Of a stretch of DNA of 64,000 nt, positions 19,082 through 29,013 are shown in pieces. The notes below the pieces were generated by a model. That model was not told the origin of the DNA and did no database searches. It saw only the letters and a program-made list of their open reading frames with translations. Each line of letters opens with the position of its first letter. Position 1 is the first letter of the stretch. This DNA comes from Ostreococcus lucimarinus CCE9901 (Eukaryota; Chlorophyta; Mamiellophyceae; Mamiellales; Bathycoccaceae), in NCBI RefSeq assembly GCF_000092065.1, contig NC_009368.1, positions 434,001 to 498,000 of the forward strand. The letters are read 5' to 3'. The translations under genes and the position numbers were made by a program.

Positions 19082-19259
19082 TTGTCCTGGTCACCTATCT
19101 ATCCCTAAGAAAATATAGTTGCCAAAAGTGCTCCTCTTGCGGTTTGCAGTCACATTCGAGAGATCATAGGTGCTCGTGTTGCTGCGTGGGGTGCAAGGTC
19201 TGGGATGTAGATATCGAACCGCCTGATTTCACACCTGGACGTTCGTGATCCGACGAGAC

Positions 19260-19448
19260 CTGACGAAATGACGAACTTGTTTTGTCGTCCCCAAATTCGT
19301 CAGCCCGTCGTTCGGTCACACTTTGTGTGTACCAATGATGAAAATGACGAAATGTTAAAATATTTCAATGTTTATTTTTATTTTAGATCTATGAAAAGCA
19401 ACAGTGTAGACCTTTATGAAAACAGTTCGTCATTCGTCATTTCGTCAG
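19260..19448. other. TGACGAA iteron-like cluster, element copy A
   Basis: This 189-base segment is bounded by CTGACGAAATGACGAA on the left and its inverted counterpart TTCGTCATTTCGTCAG on the right, with further TTCGTCA/TGACGAA copies and an AT-rich centre. It is conserved at the same place in the copies at 29928-30116 and 58246-58434, between the GIY-YIG start codon and the primase 3' end. It could be the origin or Rep-binding region of the element. Confidence 0.6.
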
Positions 19449-19514
19449 GATCCAAACCATGGTCTTTTTGGTGTCTTGTTGAGTCTTCATATTGCAAATG
19501 TACGAATCACAAAA

Positions 19515-19651
19515 TTAGTATGAACACCAGACGACCGCCGGCGCGAGCTCCGTCTCCCCCGTTTACCCATTGTCCTTCAGCCACTCGAAGCACCCGTCGC
19601 GGTCAATTTCCCAATAGACGCCATTCTCGTCCCTAGCTTGCCTCAGGTGGT
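19515..19651 (-). pseudogene. 3' remnant of primase-helicase gene (copy A)
   Basis: The stop codon region and last ~45 codons match the end of the intact primase-helicase genes (DRDGCFEWLKN... to the terminal SY). Homology ends after GGTCCTCTT at 19651, where the intergenic repeat (19664 onward) begins. The matching N-terminal part is at 16074-17096 in opposite orientation. Confidence 0.8.
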
Positions 19652-19663
19652 CCTCTTAATACA

Positions 19664-19840
19664 CCAAAAAGTAAATGCAATTATGGTGTTTCATTATTCC
19701 ATACGAGTACCCCAGAACGACGAGTCGTGACCCATACGGTAAAAATATCACGTCCCGCCGGTCCGGTCCCCATAGTATATAGAATTTATACAATTCAGCC
19801 CGCGTCATTACGGGGGTACAGTAATCTATGTGTCCGACAT
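19664..19840 (+). repeat. Intergenic repeat module (copy 1)
   Basis: The stretch from ACCAAAAAGTAAATGCA through CCATACGAGTACCCC, GACGAGTCGTGACCCATACGG, ATCACGTCCCGCCGGTCCGG and CCCATAGTATATAG to CAGCCCGCG and a TACAGTAATC core recurs at 33878-34040 and, inverted, at 50226-50410. All three copies lie beside the telo-box sequence that precedes a surface or coiled-coil gene. Here the telo-box follows two bases later. Confidence 0.85.
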
Positions 19841-19841
19841 T

Positions 19842-19868
19842 AAACTCGATTTTTGCTAGGGTTTAGCG
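19842..19868 (+). promoter_or_regulatory. 27-bp telo-box element before the BspA-like receptor gene
   Basis: The sequence AAACTCGATTTTTGCTAGGG continued by TTTAGCG is identical at 33754-33780 (minus) and 50494-50520 (plus), each time pointing toward a gene start. It contains AGGGTTTA, the plant telo-box/telomere-repeat motif. In plants telo-boxes are known promoter elements. Whether this copy is promoter, leader or telomere-derived cannot be decided from sequence. Confidence 0.7.
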
Positions 19869-20366
19869 TCCCCGGTGTCCCGCGCGCGCATGCGTTGGCG
19901 CCGTCGACACTCGTCGACGCCCCGGCCCGCGGTCGTTCGCGTCCACACGGTTCAAGTAGTGCCCTTGGACGACGAACGTGCGCTTGTGCACCCTTGCGCG
20001 GATGAAGTGCGTTTCCATCGTGCGTCGCCGCCGTTCGGTCCTTTAAGGGCGACCGTAGCGCAACCGGGCGATCTCCGTGCGGACGGCGCGATGCCGGCGT
20101 ACGCATCGCAAGGAGTGCACACCGGGGGCACTGCGCCATTCGCGACGTACCGTGCAGCACAACACGCGTTTGCAACGCCAGACGGCATGCATTGGCGCGG
20201 TGGACGCAGCGTTTCATTGAAAATTGCGCGCAGCACTAGTGGGCAAAGCGGCTCGTTGGCACCCCAACGGGTCTTAAACACAATACTTGTTTTGTTCGGA
20301 TACTCGCCCAGGGATCTAGACACACGTGAGGGTAGTCGAAGGGCTAGCGTCCGGTGCCAAAAGAAC

Positions 20367-23300
20367 ATGCTCTTTGCTACGGCCACGTGGATGCTGCTAT
20401 TGCTCACGTCGTTTGTCGATGGGGCAATAGTAGACCGCGACGCTTTGAAAGTTGCAGTGGACAACTGTTTGGCGGCAAATGCCACTGGTAACTGCGATTG
20501 TAGCAGTGACTCTGTGGACTGCGGTACCGCTGGAAGTCTTCCCATCTCGCAGTGGGATACGAGCCGCGTGAACGATATGAATAGACTATTCAGCAACCAG
20601 GGTTCATTTAACGCGAATATCTCCGCGTGGGACGTGAGCGGCGTGACGGACATGACTCGAATGTTCGAGGGCGCTAATAGTTTCGCTCAGGACATCAGCT
20701 CGTGGAACGTGGTGAACGTCACGAGCATGGACACTATGTTCTATCGCGCGGATGCGTTCAACGCGCCCATCGGCAGTTGGAACACAGACGGCGTGACAAA
20801 CATGTTTCAGATGTTCCACTCAGCACATTTGTTCGATCAACCGATCGGAAGCTGGAACACGGAACGGGTGACGACCATGCAGTGTATGTTCATGTATGCG
20901 CGTGAATTCAATCAGGATATCAGCTCCTGGAACACGGCCAACGTGGTAAATATGTGGGATATGTTTTATAGTGCGGATGCGTTCAACCAGAACATTGGGT
21001 CATGGAACACAGAGGAGGTGACGGATATGAGGTACATGTTTTATAGTGCGGATGCGTTCAACCAGAACATTGGGTCATGGAACACAGAGAAGGTGACGGA
21101 TCTGAGCGGAATGTTTCAGGGCGCAGCGGCGTTCAACCAGGACATTGGCTCATGGAACACAGAGGAGGTGACAGACATGAGCGGAATGTTTCAGGGCGCA
21201 GCGGCGTTCAACCAGGACATTGGTTCATGGACGACGACGTCGGTGAAGAACATGGAGAGCATGTTCGAGGATGCGACGGCGTTCAACCAGAACATTAGCT
21301 CCTGGAACGTCAGTGCCGTCACAGACTTCGATCGGATGTTCTACACAGCGACCGCCTTCAACAAAGGCATAATCACCACGAAAACGACATGGACTGGCGC
21401 CACCGGCGCGTCCGCGACAGACATGTTCTCCGCCGCCACGGCGTGGCTGCAGAGGTATGAGTACACGACGAATCCCAGCGGAAGCGTCGTGAATGGTCCC
21501 GCGTCGGCTTGGAGTGTGAAGAAGTGTTCGTCCAATCAGTACGTTTTGAGCAACACATGCAAGGCGTGTGCCTCTGGCAAATTTCGCAGTGCTGGTGACG
21601 ACCCTGATGGCTCCAATACGGCGTGTACGTACGCGTCGCCGTTTGCTTCAAATACCCAGCTGAAAGACACGATCGAGTCTTCGTACTGCTTGGGAGGCAG
21701 CGACGCCACGGGCGCGAATTGCACGGACGGCAAGGGTATGTATATAGCGCAGTGGGATACGAGCTTGATCACGGATATGAATCACTTGTTCTACAACAAA
21801 ATTTCATTCGACGCCAATATCAGCACGTGGAACACGGCGAAAGTGACAAAAATGGATAGCATGTTTTCTCAAGCACGTGCATTTAACCAGAGGATTAATG
21901 AATGGAATACATCGAGCGTGGTGACAATGGAAGCTATGTTCCGCTACGCCGAGTCCTTTGACCAGCCCATTGGTGAGTGGAATACCGGAAGAGTCACCAA
22001 TATGAAAGACATGTTTTCGCAGGCGTCTGAATTCAATCAGAATATCGGTAATTGGGATACATCGAGTGTGACGACGATGGATACTATGTTTCGCTACACC
22101 GAGTCCTTTAACCAGCCCATTAGTGAGTGGAATACCGGAAGAGTCACCAATATGAAAGACATGTTTTCGCATGCGTACGCATTCAATCATTCAATCGGTG
22201 ACTGGAACACGGGTGCCGTGGAGAATATGGAGCTTATGTTCCAAAATACCGGCGTTTTCAACCAGGACATCAGCAGTTGGAACACGGCGGCGGTGACTCA
22301 GATGGACTCAATGTTTTACGGTGCTTCAGCCTTCAATTATGACATCACTGGTTGGAGTTCAGCAAGCCTTACGTCGTCGACGGACATGTTTCTCTCCGCG
22401 ACGGCTTGGCTGGCGAGGTACAAGAACACCGCCTCCCCAGGTAGCAAAAATGGGCCATCGTCGAACTGGCTCGGTCCCGGTCCGTTCACGACCAAGTCGG
22501 CGTTGGAGACCGCTACATGGAACTGCTTGGCGGGGAGCGCCGATGCCGATGGCAACTGCGACTGTACGACCGTCGATTGTGGCGCGGCGGTGTATGAATC
22601 GATTTCGAACTGGAACACGAGTTTGATCACGGACATGACCGGTTTGTTTGAAGGTAAGTCTTCATTCAACGCGAATATCGGCGGATGGAACACGGGGAGC
22701 GTCACAAACATGCACCAGATGTTTAACGGCGCGACTGCTTTCAACCAAGACATCGGTTCTTGGGATGTCTCGGATGTAGCGGACATGTATCAAATGTTCG
22801 GTAGCGCGTCCTCGTTCAATCAAAACATTGGGTCGTGGAACACAGGCAGTGTGACGGATATGAGCGGTATGTTCATGAATGCATCTGCGTTTAACCAGCC
22901 CGTTGGTGACTGGAACACAGGCAGCGTCGTGGATATGAGCGGCATGTTTGAGAGCGTGTCTGCGTTTAACCAGCCCATTGGTGAGTGGAATACCGGAAGA
23001 GTCACCAATATGAAAGAAATGTTTTCGCAGGCGTCTGAATTCAATCAGAATATCGGTAATTGGGATACATCGAGTGTGACGACGATGGATACTATGTTTC
23101 GCTACACCGAGTCCTTTAACCAGCCCATTAGTGAGTGGAATACCGGAAGAGTCACCAATATGAAAGACATGTTTTCGCATGCGTACGCATTCAATCATTC
23201 AATCGGTGACTGGAACACGGGTGCCGTGGAGAATATGGAGCTTATGTTCCAAAATACCGGCGTTTTCAACCAGGACATCAGCAGTTGGAACACGGCGGCG

Positions 23301-26300
23301 GTGACTCAGATGGACTCAATGTTTTACGGTGCTTCAGCCTTCAATTATGACATCACTGGTTGGAGTTCAGCAAGCCTTACGTCGTCGGCGAGCATGTTTC
23401 TCGACGCGCCGGCTTGGCTGGCGAGGTACAAGAACACCGTCGCCTCTGGTAGCAAAAATGGGCCATCGTCGAACTGGCTCGGTCCCGGTCCGTTCACGAC
23501 CAAGTCGGCGTTGGAGACCGCTACATGGAACTGCTTGGCGGGGAGCGCCGATGCCGATGGCAACTGCGACTGTACGACCGTCGATTGTGGCGCGGCGGTG
23601 TATGAATCGATTTCGAACTGGAACACGAGTTTGATCACGGACATGACCGGTTTGTTTGAAGGTAAGTCTTCATTCAACGCGAATATCGGCGGATGGAACA
23701 CGGGGAGCGTCACAAACATGCACCAGATGTTTAACGGCGCGACTGCTTTCAACCAAGACATCGGTTCTTGGGATGTCTCGGATGTAGCGGACATGTATCA
23801 AATGTTCGGTAGCGCGTCGTCGTTCAATCAAAACATTGGGTCGTGGAACACAGGCAGTGTGACGGATATGAGCGGTATGTTCATGAATGCATCTGCGTTT
23901 AACCAGCCCGTTGGTGACTGGAACACAGGCAGCGTCGTGGATATGAGCGGCATGTTTGAGAGCGTGTCTGCGTTTAACCAGCCCATTGGTGAGTGGAACA
24001 CAGGTAGCGTGGCGGATATGAACGGTATGTTCAGGAGCGCATCCGCGTTTAACGAGCCCGTTGGTGCATGGAACACAGGCAGCGTGACGGATATGAGCGG
24101 CATGTTTGAGAGCGTGTCTGCGTTTAACCAGCCCATTGGTGAGTGGAACACAGGTAGCGTGGCGGATATGAACGGTATGTTCAGGAGCGCATCCGCGTTT
24201 AACCAGCCGATTGGTGAGTGGGCCACAGGAAGCGTGGCGGATATGAGCGGCATGTTTGAGAGTGCATCCGCGTTTAACCAGCCGATTGGTGAGTGGGACA
24301 CAGACAGCGTGACGGATATGAGCAGCATGTTTGAGAGCGCGTCTGAATTCAATTATAACATCACTGATTGGAGTTCAGCTAGTCTCACGACGGACATGTT
24401 TCTCGATGCGACAGCTTGGCTGGGAAGATTTGCACGCAAAGATGGCGAAGACACCACTGATGGCCCACCATCCAAGTGGGGCGAACCGTGTGGCAATGAG
24501 TGGTACGATGCGACCTTTGAGGAGAAGTGTGAGCCAAGAGTGAACGGGATTGAAGTGAAAGGATGCAATTCTACGTGCGGGATAAAAGACAACTGGCGGT
24601 GCGACAATTTCGACTTGCTACGCCCCCCCGGTGATGACTTAGATAGCTACAATTGTACGTGCGACAACCCGGCGGGCACGTACGCATCGCCTGATCTTGA
24701 TTGTGCTCGCACAGATTGCATTTACGGCGAGCGGTGTCTCGCTAACGGCCTAGGCTGTGCGCCCGGTGCCGGTGGAAACGCATGCGACCGGTGTTTGACG
24801 GCCGCTGATATTGCCGAGCTTCCACTCAACGAACGAAGTCTCAGCAAGAATGGCTATTACAAGACTGGGCAGATGTGCACGGCTTGTCCAGAGACATCGG
24901 CTGGTCAACTTTTCGCTGCGGCTGCGGTTGTCGTCGTCCTCGCTTTTTGTGGTTTCAAAGCCTCTCAATTGATGGGCGCTCAAGCGACGAACAATTTGAA
25001 GAAAATTGTCGAGTCGCTGCAGTTCTTCTCTCTTTCGCTCAGTATGAGTATCAAGTGGCCTGGACCCGTACTCAATCTCGGTAAATATTTGGAAGCTTTC
25101 ACGTTCAGTATTGAGTTTCTACGACCCGAATGCGTCGCTACGGGGCTGAATTGGCTCAATATATTTTTGTCCTCAGTGTTTTTCGTTCCCGCTCTCATCT
25201 TCATAATCATCGTCGTGAACAATAGACGGGCGAAGCACCGTTACAAAACAACGGTGCGCGCGATCGACAGTGAACGACACGAGGATGGCGAAACAGTCTA
25301 CTGGATCAAGAAACCAGGTTTCTTGTGGGGTACGCGGAGAGCTTACGAGTCCAAGGGTGGAGATAAGATTGTTCGCGAGTTGCAGCGCCAGTATCGGTTT
25401 CGAGCCGCGCTTCGATCTTTCGGCGTACTGTCGCTGACCGTCCTATACCTTCCCATCGTGCGTATGTGCCTTCAGTCATACGATTGCATAAAGATAGACG
25501 GCGTGGATGGGCTTCGATTGGAGCATGACATAGATATCCTCTGTGAAAGCGAAGGGCACGTGATCATCCAGGCCGCCGCCGCGGTGATGTTGGCCATTGT
25601 CGGTATCGGCATGCCAATTTACGTCATAATGCAAGTTCGTAAGATCCGTTTGAGCGGTAAACTGGATGATCCACAGACTATCGACTCGTATGGTCCGTTC
25701 TACGACGTCTACCGGCGCGAGGAGCTCACACACGATCACAAATTGGAGATTGCGAGCATTCGACAAACCGCGGTCGAGTCGTCCTCATTTCGACGAGGCG
25801 AAGGCACGAGCGACGAACGTCCTTTCGATGCAGCAACTGATGATATTGCAGAAGAAATCGCAAATGAAGCCAGGGTCGATACGGAAGAAGATTCAAGCGA
25901 CGTTGATCGTGTTGACGTCGAGGACGATAGTGATACTCCACCACCTCAGAAAGTTGCATCCGGTCTCGGTAAGCTCGCTCGGGCGTTAACGATGACGAAG
26001 TCTGCTTTAGGCCGGACGACGTCAGCGAAAGCGCGCGAACGGGCACATCGAATGCACTGGAAGGACAGGTTCGCGCTTCACTACCTGGCCGTTGAACTAG
26101 TGCAGAAGAGTTGCGTCATTTTGACGACGTCTCCGCTAGTGGCCGAAACCGCGGTGAGCGGTTGGGCTCTGGTTGTCGTACACTGGTTTACCGGCGCCTT
26201 CGTCTACGTGTGTCAGCCTTGGCGCATCATGACGCTCGGCTTCGGCAAATACAAGGTGCGAAATTGCTTAAACAAAGTCGAGTCCTTGGCTGGATTTTTG

Positions 26301-26597
26301 CAGGGCGTGGGACCGTTCTTGGCGATGATCTTCCCTGTTCAGAGAAACGAGTTGGGCGAGGTGAAGCAAACTGTGACACTCTCAGCCATAACTGTCCTGC
26401 TGACCATCATAATCACCGGGCTGCTTTCTATTCGTATCATTGTTTTCGTCGGCGAACGCGTCGCCGTCAAACGAAAGAAGATGGACATTGACAAGGATCC
26501 CGAGAAATGCATGCAAAATGTTCACAAACAACTGGTCAAGCTCGCAACCAACAGAGCGATTGTGAGCATGTTGCTTTCAAGGCAGATTTCGACATAA
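20367..26597 (+). CDS. BspA-like (DUF285) repeat receptor with polytopic membrane domain
   Basis: The frame is open from upstream (ATG at 19890), but the ATG at 20367 gives a clear signal peptide (MLFATATWMLLLLTSFVDG), so it is preferred: 2076 residues. Residues about 52-1348 are four blocks of ~25-residue DUF285 repeats (FNQxIGSWNTxxVTDMxxMF), each block opening with a cysteine cap (NCDCxxxxVDCG). One block is duplicated almost perfectly. A cysteine-rich stalk with an EGF-like part (about 1371-1505, CIYGERCLANGLGC, CTACPE) leads into several hydrophobic helices (about 1511-2031, including LFAAAAVVVVLAFCGF and LPIVRMCL) with a large acidic cytosolic loop. The cysteine stalk plus multi-helix layout resembles TRP-like membrane domains of algal and oomycete surface proteins; that is an inference. 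Role: likely adhesion or environmental sensing. Confidence 0.8.
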   Translation: MLFATATWMLLLLTSFVDGAIVDRDALKVAVDNCLAANATGNCDCSSDSVDCGTAGSLPISQWDTSRVNDMNRLFSNQGSFNANISAWDVSGVTDMTRMFEGANSFAQDISSWNVVNVTSMDTMFYRADAFNAPIGSWNTDGVTNMFQMFHSAHLFDQPIGSWNTERVTTMQCMFMYAREFNQDISSWNTANVVNMWDMFYSADAFNQNIGSWNTEEVTDMRYMFYSADAFNQNIGSWNTEKVTDLSGMFQGAAAFNQDIGSWNTEEVTDMSGMFQGAAAFNQDIGSWTTTSVKNMESMFEDATAFNQNISSWNVSAVTDFDRMFYTATAFNKGIITTKTTWTGATGASATDMFSAATAWLQRYEYTTNPSGSVVNGPASAWSVKKCSSNQYVLSNTCKACASGKFRSAGDDPDGSNTACTYASPFASNTQLKDTIESSYCLGGSDATGANCTDGKGMYIAQWDTSLITDMNHLFYNKISFDANISTWNTAKVTKMDSMFSQARAFNQRINEWNTSSVVTMEAMFRYAESFDQPIGEWNTGRVTNMKDMFSQASEFNQNIGNWDTSSVTTMDTMFRYTESFNQPISEWNTGRVTNMKDMFSHAYAFNHSIGDWNTGAVENMELMFQNTGVFNQDISSWNTAAVTQMDSMFYGASAFNYDITGWSSASLTSSTDMFLSATAWLARYKNTASPGSKNGPSSNWLGPGPFTTKSALETATWNCLAGSADADGNCDCTTVDCGAAVYESISNWNTSLITDMTGLFEGKSSFNANIGGWNTGSVTNMHQMFNGATAFNQDIGSWDVSDVADMYQMFGSASSFNQNIGSWNTGSVTDMSGMFMNASAFNQPVGDWNTGSVVDMSGMFESVSAFNQPIGEWNTGRVTNMKEMFSQASEFNQNIGNWDTSSVTTMDTMFRYTESFNQPISEWNTGRVTNMKDMFSHAYAFNHSIGDWNTGAVENMELMFQNTGVFNQDISSWNTAAVTQMDSMFYGASAFNYDITGWSSASLTSSASMFLDAPAWLARYKNTVASGSKNGPSSNWLGPGPFTTKSALETATWNCLAGSADADGNCDCTTVDCGAAVYESISNWNTSLITDMTGLFEGKSSFNANIGGWNTGSVTNMHQMFNGATAFNQDIGSWDVSDVADMYQMFGSASSFNQNIGSWNTGSVTDMSGMFMNASAFNQPVGDWNTGSVVDMSGMFESVSAFNQPIGEWNTGSVADMNGMFRSASAFNEPVGAWNTGSVTDMSGMFESVSAFNQPIGEWNTGSVADMNGMFRSASAFNQPIGEWATGSVADMSGMFESASAFNQPIGEWDTDSVTDMSSMFESASEFNYNITDWSSASLTTDMFLDATAWLGRFARKDGEDTTDGPPSKWGEPCGNEWYDATFEEKCEPRVNGIEVKGCNSTCGIKDNWRCDNFDLLRPPGDDLDSYNCTCDNPAGTYASPDLDCARTDCIYGERCLANGLGCAPGAGGNACDRCLTAADIAELPLNERSLSKNGYYKTGQMCTACPETSAGQLFAAAAVVVVLAFCGFKASQLMGAQATNNLKKIVESLQFFSLSLSMSIKWPGPVLNLGKYLEAFTFSIEFLRPECVATGLNWLNIFLSSVFFVPALIFIIIVVNNRRAKHRYKTTVRAIDSERHEDGETVYWIKKPGFLWGTRRAYESKGGDKIVRELQRQYRFRAALRSFGVLSLTVLYLPIVRMCLQSYDCIKIDGVDGLRLEHDIDILCESEGHVIIQAAAAVMLAIVGIGMPIYVIMQVRKIRLSGKLDDPQTIDSYGPFYDVYRREELTHDHKLEIASIRQTAVESSSFRRGEGTSDERPFDAATDDIAEEIANEARVDTEEDSSDVDRVDVEDDSDTPPPQKVASGLGKLARALTMTKSALGRTTSAKARERAHRMHWKDRFALHYLAVELVQKSCVILTTSPLVAETAVSGWALVVVHWFTGAFVYVCQPWRIMTLGFGKYKVRNCLNKVESLAGFLQGVGPFLAMIFPVQRNELGEVKQTVTLSAITVLLTIIITGLLSIRIIVFVGERVAVKRKKMDIDKDPEKCMQNVHKQLVKLATNRAIVSMLLSRQIST
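21960..23975 (+). repeat. 1008-bp in-frame tandem duplication in the DUF285 region
   Basis: About 21960-22967 and 22968-23975 are nearly identical with a period of 1008 bases (336 codons), differing at few sites (for example GACATGTTTTCGCAG versus GAAATGTTTTCGCAG). Each unit holds about ten DUF285 repeats plus one linker and cysteine cap. The similarity points to a recent duplication within the gene. Confidence 0.9.
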
Positions 26598-28399
26598 AGC
26601 GCCGTAAAGCACGCGCGAGGCTGGAAGATACCCGCCAAGCGATGTTATCGCGCATCGATATCTTGAAGTCACAACAGACCGACGAGGACCATTCCGATAA
26701 AATTACCGCGTTGTACGAAGTGGCGAATGAAATGGCACACATCGTGAATACGATCGTACCCCAAGCACCCCCAACCGGTCCCAACGCAGAAGGGTCTATC
26801 GAATTGCTGGATGAACAACTGGCATCAATTCTCAAGGACGTCGACGTCCGAGCGCGGGCGAACGCGTTAGATGCCCCAAATTCTGCGGCAGTACATATCG
26901 TGATGAAAGTCCACGCGTTCGATACAATCATATGTCGACTTGACGAACATTTGCTCGAATTCGCGGCGGCAGAACTTGTGAGTGAGCTTGCCGAGCTGGG
27001 TCGAAGACACGCTGAATTACGACATACGCGAAGTTGTGTCGCGATAGGTTTCGGTGACGCAGAGCTTCGAGCTACTTTCGATGCGCTACGATCGTCTATC
27101 GAGACACTTCGCCATGCCGTTGAGAACGACGACTTCGAAGCTGTATTCACCACTTTGAATGGTGGGAAGGAGATCATTGATTCTCACTTACGATGGTGTC
27201 GGGATCAATGTGAATTGTTCAAGAGCGCCGAGGACGAGCACCCCGATTTCCTCGAGGACGAGCCTCCACTGACGACCAAGTTTTTCAAGGCGACAGTCAA
27301 GGTGATACAATCCCATGAAAAGCAACTGTCTAAATTCAAATCGGAGTGTATTCGTAACTGGCCCCCGCTTTTCAAGAACTTTGGCCGCGTCAAGTACATA
27401 CAAGGCTTTGCTGAGCAACTTCAGAATCAACTCCATCTCGATCTCAATGAAAGCACGCCGGAGGAGGCCAAGGCTGTTTTCGATCAGGTGTTGGCCTTCA
27501 CAGATGGCTTCGCGGTTTGGTGCGGCGATTTAGTGGCACAGGTCGAAGGCTCAGATGTCTTCATCTTGTTTGAGCCAATCGCCCGCGCGATGATGGAAAG
27601 CTTGAAAGCCATCAGAACAGACGCTGAGTCGCAAAGTGCACTCGCGAGGCAAGCATTGAGTATGATAGATTATGCGGTGACGCAACGGGCGTTGGCCGCA
27701 ACGACGCGATCGGGCTTGCAGACAGCACTCGCAGATGGTACGTCTGCGCTTGAAGACCAGCTCGCCGCAGAAATTGCACACATGGACGCTGCGAAGATTT
27801 CTCGAGAGACTACTTTCGAGACCGACAAGATGCGCATCGAGGAAGCTTTGACTACATCAGAGCAAGAGTCGGACGGTAGGCGAGCGGTTTTAGAGGATGA
27901 CATTCGATCGCAACAGGACACTATCGCGCGGCTACAAAACTTGAAACGGGAAGAGGCCGCGGCATCGAGCTCTATAAACCCGTTGAAATGGGAGCGTTTC
28001 AGTCGAAGCACTGAGCTCGCCGAAGCTGTAAGTGCACTCCGTATGAGCAAACAAAACTTGAAGAATGAAGAGCTTGCAAATGAGAAGGCCCGCGGGGATG
28101 CCCGTAAGGCTGTTCATTCGTTGGAACGGGGCCTGAAAAAGGACCTGGTCGAATGTGACGTCCGAGCAAAAAAAATCCGAGACGATGTGGCAAAGGAGCT
28201 GAAGAAACAAACTCTGGATGCTCAGAGGAAGACACCCGAAGACGCTAAAGCCCATAAGGCTAGTCTGGCTTCCAGGCGCGCGGTGTTCCAGCAACAACGC
28301 GCCGCCGCCAAACTCATCGCGAGCGAAAGTAGAGAAGCTACGCGAATCCAAGCACAGCTTGCATACTACATGCGAAATTTAAAGGCGCGCGAATCGTGA
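26507..28399 (+). CDS. Coiled-coil protein overlapping the receptor gene
   Basis: 630 residues from ATG 26507, which lies 91 bases inside the 3' end of the receptor gene in another frame; the next ATG is 26642 (585 residues). The first ~25 codons look unlike protein, while sense begins around AFKADFDIKRRKARARLED, close to the receptor stop. The rest is almost wholly helical, with long heptad-like stretches in the last third (EEALTTSEQESDGRRAVLED, KKIRDDVAKELKKQTLDAQR) and no membrane segment. It could be a separate cytosolic protein, or the cytosolic tail of the receptor joined by a frameshift or a missed small intron. I do not recognise a family. Confidence 0.6.
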   Translation: MHAKCSQTTGQARNQQSDCEHVAFKADFDIKRRKARARLEDTRQAMLSRIDILKSQQTDEDHSDKITALYEVANEMAHIVNTIVPQAPPTGPNAEGSIELLDEQLASILKDVDVRARANALDAPNSAAVHIVMKVHAFDTIICRLDEHLLEFAAAELVSELAELGRRHAELRHTRSCVAIGFGDAELRATFDALRSSIETLRHAVENDDFEAVFTTLNGGKEIIDSHLRWCRDQCELFKSAEDEHPDFLEDEPPLTTKFFKATVKVIQSHEKQLSKFKSECIRNWPPLFKNFGRVKYIQGFAEQLQNQLHLDLNESTPEEAKAVFDQVLAFTDGFAVWCGDLVAQVEGSDVFILFEPIARAMMESLKAIRTDAESQSALARQALSMIDYAVTQRALAATTRSGLQTALADGTSALEDQLAAEIAHMDAAKISRETTFETDKMRIEEALTTSEQESDGRRAVLEDDIRSQQDTIARLQNLKREEAAASSSINPLKWERFSRSTELAEAVSALRMSKQNLKNEELANEKARGDARKAVHSLERGLKKDLVECDVRAKKIRDDVAKELKKQTLDAQRKTPEDAKAHKASLASRRAVFQQQRAAAKLIASESREATRIQAQLAYYMRNLKARES

Positions 28400-28710
28400 T
28401 ATAGCGGTCGTCTACGAGGAATACACGCATAGTCTAAACATGACCATCCTGTTGGAGAAGGAGCTGAGTTTCCGCTTCGTTACGGATGAGATTGTCGCGA
28501 GGAGATGAGCCTTCAAATTCGGGGCGATGGCTCACAAATCAGGCAAGGGAAGACAGGTGCACGTGCAAACTCTCAGCGGAAAGAGTTCATCGTCTCGAAG
28601 ATCTCGGTGTTTGGTGAGACAAACTCGACACACAGCAGGAGCACTTCACTGCCTGAGTGTACAGAAGATGTAACTAGCCTGAAGCGTTCGACCGTTGAGA
28701 CCTCAAGTTT
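28400..28710. other. Intergenic region between the coiled-coil gene and element copy B
   Basis: There are no supported genes; only short frames without recognisable content. It probably holds the 3' UTR of the upstream gene. Confidence 0.5.
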
Positions 28711-29013
28711 TGGTGCCCTCGCTTAAGATTTCTTCAGAATAGAATCTCTGAAAGCAAGGGATGCTCAAAGCAGCAAAAATGACTTCCTACTACGGGCCAC
28801 ACAGGACGCCGAGCCCGATTTCTCTGTGCGTTCCGACCCCCCTTAACAGCGGACCCTTGGGTCTTAAGAAATTTCAACCTTTAAGGTTATAGGTTATATA
28901 GGTTATAGGTTTATTTATAAAGTTTACATGTGACGTTTTTTTTCAAAAATGGAAAAAAAAGTGACGGAGAGAAAGTTCCTCACAGGACCTCCAACCACTA
29001 AACCCATAACCGG

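Larger units (their letters stand above)
18336..19651. mobile_element. Fragment of the primase/GIY-YIG element (copy A, GIY-YIG side)
   Basis: It starts with AGGCCCAGGCGCGGCCGC, as in copy C (57394). It holds the AT-rich 66-bp repeats, an intact GIY-YIG gene, the TGACGAA-rich segment and the last ~45 codons of the primase-helicase gene, and ends abruptly at 19651. Together with 15672-17345 it appears to be one element split and inverted, with a membrane-protein gene between the pieces. Confidence 0.75.

Noticed and set aside
19875-20366. Upstream extension of the BspA-like receptor (GTG at 19875, ATG at 19890)
   Set aside because: The sequence is Arg-rich and lacks a signal, while ATG 20367 gives a clean signal peptide. 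Kept only as an alternative start.
22652-22660. GGTAAGT splice-donor-like sites in the receptor gene and at 61616
   Set aside because: The receptor frame reads straight through with repeat-consistent protein; at 61616 no matching acceptor or coding gain was seen.
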